From positions 1 through 27,549 of the forward strand of contig CALBME010000161.1 in the NCBI GenBank assembly GCA_937896295.1: DNA of 27,549 nt, in the 5' to 3' direction. This DNA comes from an uncultured Micavibrio sp. Lineage in GTDB: Bacteria; Pseudomonadota; Alphaproteobacteria; Micavibrionales; UBA1664. Shown here one piece after another: positions 15,995-23,476 of this stretch (positions are counted from its first letter, which is position 1; the number at the start of each line of letters is the position of its first letter). The notes under the pieces were generated by a model. It did not search any database and was not told the DNA's origin. It was given only the letters and a program-made list of their open reading frames with translations. Position numbers and translations under genes: made by a program.

Positions 15995-17074
15995 CTACTC
16001 TTTTTTCGCGCGGACCAGCCTGCCGCCCAAAGTCGGGCTATGGCAGCCGGTGGTGCCCGGCACGCTTAAGGGCAGGCCACGCCATGACCGCACGGCCAGC
16101 CATGCGAAACCTTCCGCCTCGATAAAATCGCCGGGCCATCCCAGCTGTTCGGGTTTCAGGACGGCGGCGTAGCGGCCCAGCCCTTCCAGCATGGCCATGT
16201 TTTTACGGCCGCCGCCCACCACGACCAGCATACGCGCCGGTGCGGGCATGAGGTCGAGCGCGCGTTTGACCGACTCAACCGTGAATGCGGCCAGGGTGGC
16301 GGCGCCGTCCTCGACCGACAGGTCGTCGACCGTGCAGCCGATGAAATCATTCCGGTCCAGTGATTTCGGGGCGGGGGCGCTGAAATACGGATGGTCCAGC
16401 CAGCGTTCGATGCGGGCCATGTCGGCCTTGCCGCGCAGCGCCGTATCGCCGTTTTCATCAAACGCCTTGCCGGTTTTTTTCAGCATCCAGTCATCGAGCA
16501 GGGCGTTGCCCGGGCCCGTGTCGCAGGCGAAGACGTCTTTCTGGTCCATCCATGTGATGTTGCCCACGCCGCCGATATTGAGGACGCAGACGGGGAAATC
16601 GAGTTTCGCCTGATGCGCCAGCGCCTGATGGTACAGGGGCAGAAGCGGTGCACCCTGACCGCCGTTTTTGACGTCATTGGTACGAAAATCATGGATGACA
16701 TGCGTGCCGGTCGCGTCTGCCAGATGGTCGGCGTTGCCGATCTGCCATGTGCGGCCCTTGGCCGGATCGTGAAAGATGGTCTGGCCGTGAAAGCCGATCA
16801 GGTCGATGGGGAAGCTGTGGCGTTCGCGGAATTCGTCGACGGCCTTAATGTGCCAGTCGGTGACCAGTTTTTCAGCCTCCGCCACGCGGCCGTCGAAATC
16901 GACCTCACACCCCAGGGCCTTGCGGATTGCCGCCCGGACATAGTCGGGATAGGCCAGAAAGCTGTGGCCCAGGCGTTTACCTGCCGAAACGCCGTCGGTT
17001 TCCAGCAGGCTGACATCGACGCCGTCCATCGACGTGCCCGACATCAGCCCCAAAGCGGTCATTGTGTTTGCCAT
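15995..17074 (-). CDS. anmK: Anhydro-N-acetylmuramic acid kinase AnmK
   Basis: 359 residues from the ATG at 17072-17074. Motifs of the family are present: ATP-binding GTSMDG (13-18), GFHGQTIFHDP (94-104), the catalytic Asp134 in FRTNDVKNGGQGAP, FACDTGPGNALLDDW, VVGGGRKN, and a C-terminal LPLSVPGTTG. The enzyme phosphorylates 1,6-anhydro-MurNAc to MurNAc-6-phosphate during recycling of cell-wall peptidoglycan in the cytosol. The frame is open further upstream to 17251, but those 59 residues would run into the divergent tyrS gene and resemble no AnmK N-terminus. The gene is divergent from tyrS over 27 bases, a pairing seen in many proteobacteria. Ribosome-binding site is weak. A second Met four residues later is an alternative start. 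Confidence 0.93.
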   Translation of the reverse strand: MANTMTALGLMSGTSMDGVDVSLLETDGVSAGKRLGHSFLAYPDYVRAAIRKALGCEVDFDGRVAEAEKLVTDWHIKAVDEFRERHSFPIDLIGFHGQTIFHDPAKGRTWQIGNADHLADATGTHVIHDFRTNDVKNGGQGAPLLPLYHQALAHQAKLDFPVCVLNIGGVGNITWMDQKDVFACDTGPGNALLDDWMLKKTGKAFDENGDTALRGKADMARIERWLDHPYFSAPAPKSLDRNDFIGCTVDDLSVEDGAATLAAFTVESVKRALDLMPAPARMLVVVGGGRKNMAMLEGLGRYAAVLKPEQLGWPGDFIEAEGFAWLAVRSWRGLPLSVPGTTGCHSPTLGGRLVRAKKE

Positions 17075-17101
17075 GCCTAGATTTTCTGCTATTCCAAAGG
17101 G

Positions 17102-18355
17102 ATGAGCAAATACAAATCCGAATTTTTGAATGTTTTGACCGAGCGCGGCTTCATCCACCAGATGTCCGACGCGCAGGGGCTTGATGCGCTGTTCGCAAAG
17201 GAAACCGTTTCGGCCTATATCGGTTTCGACCCCACCGCGCCCAGCCTGCATGCCGGATCGCTGATCCAGATCATGATGCTGTCATGGATGCAGAAGACCG
17301 GTCACAAACCGGTCGCCCTGATGGGCGGCGGCACGGGCATGGTGGGCGACCCGTCCTTCAAGGACGAGGCGCGCAAGCTGATGACCGCCGACACGATCGC
17401 GTCGAACCTGGCCGGGATCAAACGCATTTTTTCCAAGTACATCACTTTCGGTGACGGCAAAACCGACGGCGTGATGGTCAATAACGCCGACTGGCTGCTG
17501 CCGCTCAACTATCTCGAATTCCTGCGCGATGTGGGACAGTATTTTTCGGTCAACCGCATGCTGTCGTTTGAGTCGGTCAAGCAGCGCCTCGACCGTGAGC
17601 AGTCGCTTTCGTTTCTTGAGTTCAACTACATGATCCTGCAGGCCTATGATTTCGTAGAGCTGAACAAGCGTTACGGTGTGCGCCTGCAGATGGGCGGTTC
17701 GGACCAGTGGGGTAACATCATCAACGGCATCGACCTTGGTCACCGCATGGCGACGCCACAGCTTTATGCGCTGACATCGCCACTGTTGACGACATCGTCG
17801 GGCGGCAAGATGGGCAAGACCGCGCAGGGGGCTGTGTGGCTGAACGCGGAAGCGTTGCCTGCCTATGATTACTGGCAATACTGGCGCAATACCGAAGACG
17901 CCGATGTCGGCCGTTTCCTGAAACTGTATACCTTCCTGCCGATGGACGAGATTGCCCGTCTGGAAGCGCTGGGCGGAGCGGAGATCAACGAAGCCAAGAA
18001 AATTCTGGCAACCGAAGTCACGCGGCTGTGCCATGGCGATGACGCAGCCAAGGCCGCAGAAGAAACCGCACGCACCGTATTTGAGCAGGGTGGTGCGGGC
18101 GGAGACCTGCCGGTTGTGACCATCCCGCAGGCCGAGCTGGAGGCGGGCATCGCACTGATCGACCTTCTGGTGCGGGTGTCGTTTGCGTCGTCCAAGGGGG
18201 AGGCCCGGCGCCTGATCCAAAGCGGGGGCGCCTATGTCAACGATGCCAAGATCGAGGGCGATACCCACAAATGCACGGCTGGTGACCTTGGGGCCAACGG
18301 GGCGATCAAGATATCTTCCGGTAAGAAAAAGCACGCTTTGGTGCGTCCGGCGTGA
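17102..18355 (+). CDS. tyrS: Tyrosyl-tRNA synthetase
   Basis: 417 residues. Class I marks: the HIGH-like motif SLHAG (48-52) after AYIGFDPTAP, the tyrosine-pocket QMGGSDQWGNI segment, and the KMSKS-like GGKMGKT (about 232-238). The last 60 or so residues form an S4 RNA-binding domain (SKGEARRLIQSGGAYVNDAK). The enzyme charges tRNA-Tyr in the cytosol and is essential. The replacement of the first Ser of KMSKS by Gly is common in bacterial TyrS. The AAGGG run touches the ATG directly, which is unusually close for a ribosome-binding site; the N-terminus (FLNVLTERGFIHQ) nevertheless matches the family, so the start is kept. No T-box-like leader exists in the 27-base gap. Assignment is certain. 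Confidence 0.97.
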   Translation: MSKYKSEFLNVLTERGFIHQMSDAQGLDALFAKETVSAYIGFDPTAPSLHAGSLIQIMMLSWMQKTGHKPVALMGGGTGMVGDPSFKDEARKLMTADTIASNLAGIKRIFSKYITFGDGKTDGVMVNNADWLLPLNYLEFLRDVGQYFSVNRMLSFESVKQRLDREQSLSFLEFNYMILQAYDFVELNKRYGVRLQMGGSDQWGNIINGIDLGHRMATPQLYALTSPLLTTSSGGKMGKTAQGAVWLNAEALPAYDYWQYWRNTEDADVGRFLKLYTFLPMDEIARLEALGGAEINEAKKILATEVTRLCHGDDAAKAAEETARTVFEQGGAGGDLPVVTIPQAELEAGIALIDLLVRVSFASSKGEARRLIQSGGAYVNDAKIEGDTHKCTAGDLGANGAIKISSGKKKHALVRPA

Positions 18356-18395
18356 AATTTTGACATAATCTGTCCGTTTGGCTAGGTTTGGGGTC

Positions 18396-18851
18396 ATGCA
18401 CATCGAACCGATCACATCCCTGAAAAACGCCGAAGCCATTCTGGCGTCGCGCGCCTTCAACGAGGCGGTGAAAGCCGCCACCCGTTTCGTGCGCGAGATT
18501 CCGATATGGCGGCCTGAGGTCACCATCTCAGCCACCGACGATCATCATGTACGCCTTGAGGTCACACGACTGTTGTTGCCGTGGGAACTGACGCGGATTT
18601 TCGACGAGGTCGGCGCGCGCGTGAAGGATGACGTTTCTGGGATTATCCAGTATGCCAATGACCGCGACGTCAAAGAAACGCGCCTGGAAATGCGCATGTC
18701 TGCCGCCGCATTCATGCGCGCGTTCACCCCAGCGGAATACCGCGGGTGGGATGATCGTAAGAAATGGTACGAGAAACTGGGTCTCGATAAAATCCGCTGG
18801 GAAAAATTCCGTGACCTGCCGGCATCACTTGCCGGATGCAGACCATTCTAA
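18396..18851 (+). CDS. Unknown 151-residue protein downstream of tyrS
   Basis: I do not recognise a family. The protein is soluble, without signal peptide or membrane helix, and about one third charged. It alternates helix-like and strand-like segments (for example VRLEVTRLLLPWELTRIF, then KETRLEMRMSAAAFMRAF), and has a Trp/Lys-rich end (WDDRKKWYEKLGLDKIRW). The ATG at 18396 is chosen because GGGG lies just before it; an in-frame TTG at 18378 is possible. It starts 40 bases after the tyrS stop and probably shares its transcript. Its last 27 bases overlap the end of pyrB on the other strand. Codon usage and amino-acid balance look like a real gene. Confidence 0.7.
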   Translation: MHIEPITSLKNAEAILASRAFNEAVKAATRFVREIPIWRPEVTISATDDHHVRLEVTRLLLPWELTRIFDEVGARVKDDVSGIIQYANDRDVKETRLEMRMSAAAFMRAFTPAEYRGWDDRKKWYEKLGLDKIRWEKFRDLPASLAGCRPF

Positions 18852-19739
18852 GACAGCCATACGGACAGGTACGCCGAGTGCGGTTTGCTGCAGGATCAGC
18901 GAGCGGCGCGGATCGTCCGCCACTTCATCGCTGATTTCCACGCCGCGGTTCATGGGGCCCGGATGCATCACATAGACATCGGGTCGGGCCAGTGCGAGAC
19001 GTTCCGGCGTCAGGCCGTAGGTTTTAAAATAGGCTGAGTCCGAGTCAATCAACCCCGTTTGCATGCGTTCTTTCTGAAGGCGGAGCATCATGATGATGTC
19101 GGCGCCTTCTATGCCTTCCTCGACAGTTGCGCAGCGCTGCGCATCGGCAAATTCCTTTTCCTGCGGCATCAACATGGGGGGCGCCACGATGCGCACCTTT
19201 GCGCCCAGACGCGTGAGCAGTACGTAATTGGACCGGGCCACGCGGCTATGGGCGATATCGCCGCAGATGGCGATGGTCAGGCCGTTGATGTGGCCCTTGA
19301 TGCGCTGAATGGTGACGGCGTCCAGAAGTGCCTGCGTCGGATGCGCGCGCCACGAGTCGCCGCCGTTCACGACAGGGCATTTGAAAATGCCGGCGGCAAA
19401 ACGCGGTGCATTATATTCAGAATGACGCAAGATCACGCCATCCGGGCGCATAGCCGCAAGGTTGGCGAGCGTGTCGTAATAGCTTTCATTTTTTTTGAGT
19501 GAGGACGTGCTGGTCGAAAAATTGATGACATCGGCGCCGAGACGCTTGGCTGCCAGTTCGAAGCTCATACGGGTGCGGGTCGATTCCTCAAAAAAGAGGG
19601 AGAAGAAAATTTTCCCCTCAAGGATGCGGTCGATTTTCTTTCCCTTTTCCAGGCGATCGGCCCAGTAGCCGGCGCGGTCCATCAGTTTTTCGGGCACGCC
19701 GTGGCCAAGGGATTCGATGTCGAGGACGTGGTTTGTCAT
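18825..19739 (-). CDS. pyrB: Aspartate carbamoyltransferase catalytic subunit
   Basis: 304 residues. The carbamoyl-phosphate site STRTR (53-57, in FFEESTRTRMSFE), the SLKKNES loop (80-86), HPTQALLD (133-140) and HPGPMNRG near the end are all present. The enzyme joins carbamoyl phosphate and aspartate, the committed step of pyrimidine synthesis, in the cytosol. Two small departures from common forms: RHS where many family members have RHP, and GGDSWRAHPTQ where many have GDG-type loops; Arg and His needed for binding are kept. Neither pyrC nor pyrI is adjacent. The start overlaps the stop of the CoA-transferase gene by 4 bases (ATGA), implying coupled translation, and the 3' end overlaps a convergent gene by 27 bases. 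Assignment is confident. Confidence 0.94.
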   Translation of the reverse strand: MTNHVLDIESLGHGVPEKLMDRAGYWADRLEKGKKIDRILEGKIFFSLFFEESTRTRMSFELAAKRLGADVINFSTSTSSLKKNESYYDTLANLAAMRPDGVILRHSEYNAPRFAAGIFKCPVVNGGDSWRAHPTQALLDAVTIQRIKGHINGLTIAICGDIAHSRVARSNYVLLTRLGAKVRIVAPPMLMPQEKEFADAQRCATVEEGIEGADIIMMLRLQKERMQTGLIDSDSAYFKTYGLTPERLALARPDVYVMHPGPMNRGVEISDEVADDPRRSLILQQTALGVPVRMAVLEWSASGK

Positions 19740-20899
19740 TTTTTCAAAATCTCCTCGTTATGCTGGCCGGCCAAAGGCGGGCTCAGGCGATAGGTCACCG
19801 GCGTGGCCGATAATTTTAAGGGCGATCCCACAAGATGAATGGGTTCGGCACTTAAGGGGTGGTCCATATCGATCACCATCTGGCGTGCTTTTACCTGATC
19901 CATGCGCAGAGCGTCCAGCATGGAATTGACCGGGCCGCAGGGCACGCCGTGGGCCATGAGCCCCGAAATCCAGTGTCCGCGCGATTTCTGGCGGATCAGG
20001 TCGGCCAGCATGGCGGTCAGGATGTCGCGGTGCCTGACCCGTTCGGCATTGGTTTCAAACCGTTTGTCCGTGGCCCATTCCGGCTTGCCTGCAAAGCGGC
20101 AGAGTTTTTCAAACTGCGCGTCATTGCCCACGGCTACGATGATCCAGCCATCCGACGCCTCGAATGCGTTGTAGGGGACGATCGTGGTATGGGCGTTGCC
20201 GACGCGGGGCGGGTTTTGCCCGGAGGTGAGCGCGTACTGGGCGATATTGGTCATCATCGCAAGGGCCGAGTCCAGCAGCGCAATATCTATATGCTGTCCT
20301 TTTCCGGTGGTCTCGCGCGCGCGCAGGGCCGCCAGAATGCCAATCGCGGCGTTCTGACCCGTGATGTAGTCGACAATGGCGACTGATGCCTTGCTTGGCC
20401 CGCGGTCAATCGCGCCGGTCAGGCTCATGAAGCCGGATAGGCCCTGAACGATAAAATCATAACCGGGTTCATCGGCCATGGGGCCTGTGTGCCCAAAGCC
20501 AGTGATCGAACAATAGACCAGCTTCGGATATCTGTTTTTCAGCTGTGCATAGGACAGGCCGTATTTATCGAGGCCGCCGGTCTTGAAGTTTTCAATCAGC
20601 ACGTCCGCGGTCTGCAGCAGGTGATGAAGCTGTTCGCGCTGTGCTTCGTCACCAAGATCGATGGTCACCGATTTCTTGTTGCGGTTGGCGCTTAAGTAAT
20701 AGGCGCTTTCAGTTGTTTCGTTGCCATCCCTGTCTTTCAGGAAGGGCGGGCCCCAGCCGCGCGTGTCATCGCCGCGGCCCGGATGTTCGATCTTGATGAC
20801 GTCTGCACCAAGATCGCCCAGGGTCTGCGTGCAGACCGGGCCCGCTAACACGCGGGAGAGGTCGACGATACGAATGCCGTGCAGTGGTCCGTCGGTCAT
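19736..20899 (-). CDS. Class III (CaiB/BaiF family) CoA-transferase
   Basis: 387 residues, normal for the family. The N-terminus (GIRIVDLSRVLAGPVCTQ, then LGDLGADVIKIEHPGRGD) is the classic CaiB/BaiF opening. Catalytic Asp177 lies in AIVDYITGQNAAIG, equivalent to the Asp that forms the acyl anhydride in formyl-CoA transferase. KSVTIDLG and ADVLIENFKTGGLDKYGL are further family blocks. Such enzymes move CoA between carboxylic acids in the cytosol; the substrate cannot be told from sequence. It overlaps both neighbours by 4 bases (prepilin peptidase upstream, pyrB downstream), so the three are translationally coupled, though their functions are unrelated as far as is known. The family call is firm. 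Confidence 0.9.
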   Translation of the reverse strand: MTDGPLHGIRIVDLSRVLAGPVCTQTLGDLGADVIKIEHPGRGDDTRGWGPPFLKDRDGNETTESAYYLSANRNKKSVTIDLGDEAQREQLHHLLQTADVLIENFKTGGLDKYGLSYAQLKNRYPKLVYCSITGFGHTGPMADEPGYDFIVQGLSGFMSLTGAIDRGPSKASVAIVDYITGQNAAIGILAALRARETTGKGQHIDIALLDSALAMMTNIAQYALTSGQNPPRVGNAHTTIVPYNAFEASDGWIIVAVGNDAQFEKLCRFAGKPEWATDKRFETNAERVRHRDILTAMLADLIRQKSRGHWISGLMAHGVPCGPVNSMLDALRMDQVKARQMVIDMDHPLSAEPIHLVGSPLKLSATPVTYRLSPPLAGQHNEEILKK

Positions 20900-21420
20900 G
20901 CGCCACCAAAGAGATGCAGATCACCTGCAAAACGTATACAGGCCACAACCAGGATACCGGCGCAAAAACCGGGACCGGCAGGAATGGTCATTTCGCGGAA
21001 CGTATCGGTCGAACCCTTTTTCATGCGCCGCCATGCGAGAACGCCCAGACCATGCGCGACGCCCGCAAAAGCGCCGACGCACAGGGCGACGACGATGCCC
21101 TCAATACCAAGCCAGATACCGGCTGCGGCCATCAGCTTGACGTCGCCCAGACCCATGGTTTCGAAGCCGTACATGCGGTTGGCGACGGCGCGGACCAGCG
21201 CCAGTGCGCCACCGCCCATCAGGCAGCCTGCCGCCGCATCCACCCATGATCCGGCATATGGATAGGCGGCATAGCGAAAAAGCAGGCCGGTGACGGCCAG
21301 TGCAAGGGTGAGTTCATCGGGAAGAAGGCGCAGCTTCACATCGATGGCGGACAGCCATACAAGAAAAAGCAGGCCAAAAACCAAAAGGACAAGAACGGCA
21401 AGGGAAGGCCAGAACAGCAT
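20896..21420 (-). CDS. Type IV prepilin peptidase, short CpaA/TadV type (A24)
   Basis: 174 residues with five to six hydrophobic helices. The two catalytic Asp of the A24 aspartyl proteases are present: Asp27 in SAIDVKLRLLPDEL and Asp93 in the GxGD motif MGLGDVKLMAAAG. The N-terminal cysteine-rich methyltransferase domain of PilD is missing, as is normal for CpaA/TadV. Such enzymes cut leader peptides from prepilins at the inner membrane. No pilin, ATPase or secretin gene is in the window, so its partner system (Tad pilus, type IV pilus or type II secretion) is elsewhere. Its stop overlaps the CoA-transferase start by 4 bases. A GGGGA run nearly touches the ATG, which is close for a ribosome-binding site. 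Confidence 0.85.
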   Translation of the reverse strand: MLFWPSLAVLVLLVFGLLFLVWLSAIDVKLRLLPDELTLALAVTGLLFRYAAYPYAGSWVDAAAGCLMGGGALALVRAVANRMYGFETMGLGDVKLMAAAGIWLGIEGIVVALCVGAFAGVAHGLGVLAWRRMKKGSTDTFREMTIPAGPGFCAGILVVACIRFAGDLHLFGGA

Positions 21421-21472
21421 TCCCCAAGGCTAGGTCTTCACGGCGGGGCGGACAAGCGCAATTCGGAGGCGA

Positions 21473-21817
21473 TCATGCCGCGACGCGCCCGCGGTTGAGT
21501 TTGGGCAGCAGGGGGTGCCAGTTGGCGGTGGTGGCTATGGCGTATTGCTGGATGATGCGTTCGGCGTCCGGCAGGATCATGTGAATGCCGGCGGCGTTCA
21601 GTTCATCGGTCAGCCACGCGGTGTCCGGGTTTTCCATGACTTTTGCATGATCCATCGCCAGCATTTCCGACGCGCCCGCGGCGGTCGTGTAATAAATTTC
21701 AAAGCGGCGGTTATGGCCGATGCGCCACTGAAGTTCGGCAACACGGCCCGAGCGTTTGTAGAGGGCTTCGGTGCTGTAAAGCTGGGAGCGGAGGGAGGCG
21801 AGCGTGTGTGTGTCCAT
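21473..21817 (-). CDS. Unknown 114-residue protein upstream of the prepilin peptidase
   Basis: No family recognised. The protein is soluble and has no signal peptide. It opens with a helical segment (TLASLRSQLYSTEALYKRSG), then strand-like FEIYYTTAAGA, then helices, and ends in a short basic tail. It lies 52 bases upstream of the prepilin peptidase on the same strand and could be the first gene of that unit. Amino-acid balance is protein-like and no better frame exists here. Confidence that it is a real gene is moderate. Confidence 0.55.
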   Translation of the reverse strand: MDTHTLASLRSQLYSTEALYKRSGRVAELQWRIGHNRRFEIYYTTAAGASEMLAMDHAKVMENPDTAWLTDELNAAGIHMILPDAERIIQQYAIATTANWHPLLPKLNRGRVAA

Positions 21818-21908
21818 GTTTCAACTTTACATAAACTTGAGCGTCCAAACAATCTGGCCAGAGGGCATAGGCCAAAGGTCTAGGAAGGGGTCGCCCATGC
21901 CCCAAGCG

Positions 21909-21923
21909 TTAAGAGAAGGTTTA
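21909..21923. promoter_or_regulatory. CtrA-like box in the divergent region before sspB (one mismatch)
   Basis: TTAA, seven bases, TTTA: 7 of 8 positions of the CtrA consensus. It lies in the 219-base divergent gap (21818-22036) between the 114-residue gene and sspB, which otherwise holds only weak promoter candidates. Confidence 0.22.
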
Positions 21924-21967
21924 TAAAACGGGCGCATAGTGGAGTCATGAAACATGGGTGGGGGCGT

Positions 21968-21995
21968 TTGACCTGCGCGTGGGGTTTGGTAGGTT
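21968..21995 (+). promoter_or_regulatory. Candidate sspB promoter
   Basis: TTGACC (21968-21973), 16 bases, TAGGTT (21990-21995). A better -10 look-alike, TACAAT (22013-22018), lies closer to the gene but has no good -35 at the right spacing. Both are tentative. Confidence 0.28.
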
Positions 21996-22036
21996 AAGAG
22001 TTGATTCGACAGTACAATTTTCAAAAGACGATACCG

Positions 22037-22537
22037 ATGGCCAAAAAAGAAGACGAGATCCTCAGATACGACCGGATGGTCGAGCGTGCCCTGCGCAGCG
22101 TTGTGCGCGAAGCGGTGAGGGAAGTCATCAAGGACGGTCTTGCGGGCGACCACCATTTCTACATCACCTTTCTGACCGATTATCCGGGCGTCAAAATTCC
22201 TGATTACCTGCGCGAGCGGTATCCCGGCGAAATGACCATCGTTCTGCAGTACCAGTTCTATGACCTGGAGGTGGACGACGACCACATGGGCGTCACCCTG
22301 TCGTTCAACAATGTGCCCGAACGGCTGGAAATTCCCCTGCCGTCCATCACCATTTTCGCCGATCCGTCCGTTAATTTCGCGCTGCAGTTCCAGCCGCTGG
22401 AGGCGACGGAAAAAGGCGATGGCGACAAGCCGAAGGGCAAGAAATCCAAGACCAAGACAGAAGATTCCGACAAGGATGACGCCGTCCCTGCCAAGACGGG
22501 TGAAGTGGTCAGCCTCGACCAGTTCCGTAAAAAATAA
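22037..22537 (+). CDS. sspB: SspB-like ClpXP adaptor (alphaproteobacterial type)
   Basis: 166 residues from the ATG at 22037; the frame is open to a TTG at 22001, but the MAKKEDEILRYDRMV start fits the family. The folded part (about 1-120) has the alphaproteobacterial SspB pattern: RYDRMVERALRSVVREAV, HHFYITFLTDYPGVKIPDY, MTIVLQYQFYDLEVDD and VTLSFNNVPERLEIPL. A charged Lys/Asp/Glu linker (about 125-153) leads to a short conserved-looking tail, VVSLDQFRKK, placed where SspB proteins carry the ClpX-binding tail. SspB delivers ssrA-tagged and other proteins to ClpXP for degradation in the cytosol; in Caulobacter it also helps regulate cell-cycle proteolysis. The last base of the stop codon is the first base of the next start (TAATG), so the downstream hydrolase is coupled. 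Confidence 0.88.
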   Translation: MAKKEDEILRYDRMVERALRSVVREAVREVIKDGLAGDHHFYITFLTDYPGVKIPDYLRERYPGEMTIVLQYQFYDLEVDDDHMGVTLSFNNVPERLEIPLPSITIFADPSVNFALQFQPLEATEKGDGDKPKGKKSKTKTEDSDKDDAVPAKTGEVVSLDQFRKK

Positions 22538-23472
22538 TGACAACGCCGTGGTCTACAGATCCTGCGGCCGGGCCTTACCCGGTCCGCATCGATCGCGGTG
22601 AATGGGCGGACGCGGTGCGCGCGCGCATCGTGCCGTATAAAATCTATCGTCCCGAAATGCTGGTTGACGCGGCTTATCCCGTCGTCATCTGGTCGCACGG
22701 CCTGGGCGGCACGCGCGACGGGGCCGGTTTTCTCGGCCGTTATCTGGCCAGTCACGGTTACATTCACGTCCACATACAGCATGACGGCACGGACGACTCG
22801 CTGTGGCGCGGGATGCCGGGGCATCCATGGGACAATATCCGCAACCAGACCATTCCATGGGAAACGGTGCGCAACCGTTATCTCGACGCATCGTTCGCAG
22901 TCGACCAGTTGCAGGAAATGAACAAGGCCGACGCATTCTACGCCGGTAAAATGGATTTTACGCGGCTTGGCATGTCGGGACATTCATTCGGCGCGCTGAC
23001 CACGCAGGTCATGTGCGGCCAGCTTGCAGGCCGCGATACGCCCGAGGATCTGCATGACGACCGTTTCATCACCGGTATCCTGTATAGTCCGGTGCCGGCG
23101 TTCCGCCACCAGATGGGCGGGCGCGATGTCTATGCGACCATCAAAAAGCCCCTGCTTCACATGACGGGAACGGAAGATAACAGCCCGATTGAAGGATTTG
23201 GCATTGAGCGCAGGCTGGAAGTGTTCGAATGCGCCGGCCACACGGACCAGCATGCCCTGATCCTGGAGGGCGGCGACCACATGGTGTTCAATGGCAGCCG
23301 GGGGCAGCTGGAATCCTATGACGATATCGGCAAGCATCAGGACATTATCGCCGTGCTGGCCCGTACATGGTGGGAATGCTGGCTGAACGCAAACCATGAC
23401 GCCCGCGCATTTTTAAACGGCGATGCCGTGCGCCAGTACCTTGGCGCGGACGGCGCTTACAAAATCCGCTGA
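22537..23472 (+). CDS. Alpha/beta hydrolase, dienelactone hydrolase / PAF-acetylhydrolase-like
   Basis: 311 residues. The nucleophile elbow GMSGHSFGALT places Ser150; an oxyanion-type turn WSHGLGGTRDG (52-62) precedes it; an acid in TGTEDNSP (about Asp214) and His248 in EGGDHMVF complete a plausible triad. The order resembles predicted dienelactone hydrolases and PAF acetylhydrolase-like esterases. There is no signal peptide, so it likely acts in the cytosol. The substrate is not predictable. It shares one base with sspB and stops 4 bases before the convergent channel gene's stop. Whether coupling with a proteolysis adaptor has meaning is unknown. Confidence 0.82.
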   Translation: MTTPWSTDPAAGPYPVRIDRGEWADAVRARIVPYKIYRPEMLVDAAYPVVIWSHGLGGTRDGAGFLGRYLASHGYIHVHIQHDGTDDSLWRGMPGHPWDNIRNQTIPWETVRNRYLDASFAVDQLQEMNKADAFYAGKMDFTRLGMSGHSFGALTTQVMCGQLAGRDTPEDLHDDRFITGILYSPVPAFRHQMGGRDVYATIKKPLLHMTGTEDNSPIEGFGIERRLEVFECAGHTDQHALILEGGDHMVFNGSRGQLESYDDIGKHQDIIAVLARTWWECWLNANHDARAFLNGDAVRQYLGADGAYKIR

Positions 23473-23476
23473 CGCT

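Noticed and set aside
17075..17251. Upstream extension of anmK by 59 residues
   Set aside because: It would run into the divergent tyrS gene and does not resemble any AnmK N-terminus; the GLMSGTSMDG start fits the ATG at 17074.
17282..18535. 417-residue open frame on the minus strand
   Set aside because: Antisense of tyrS, which is unmistakable on the plus strand.
22001..22036. TTG start for sspB
   Set aside because: The ATG at 22037 gives the usual SspB N-terminus; the 12 extra residues look like leader sequence.
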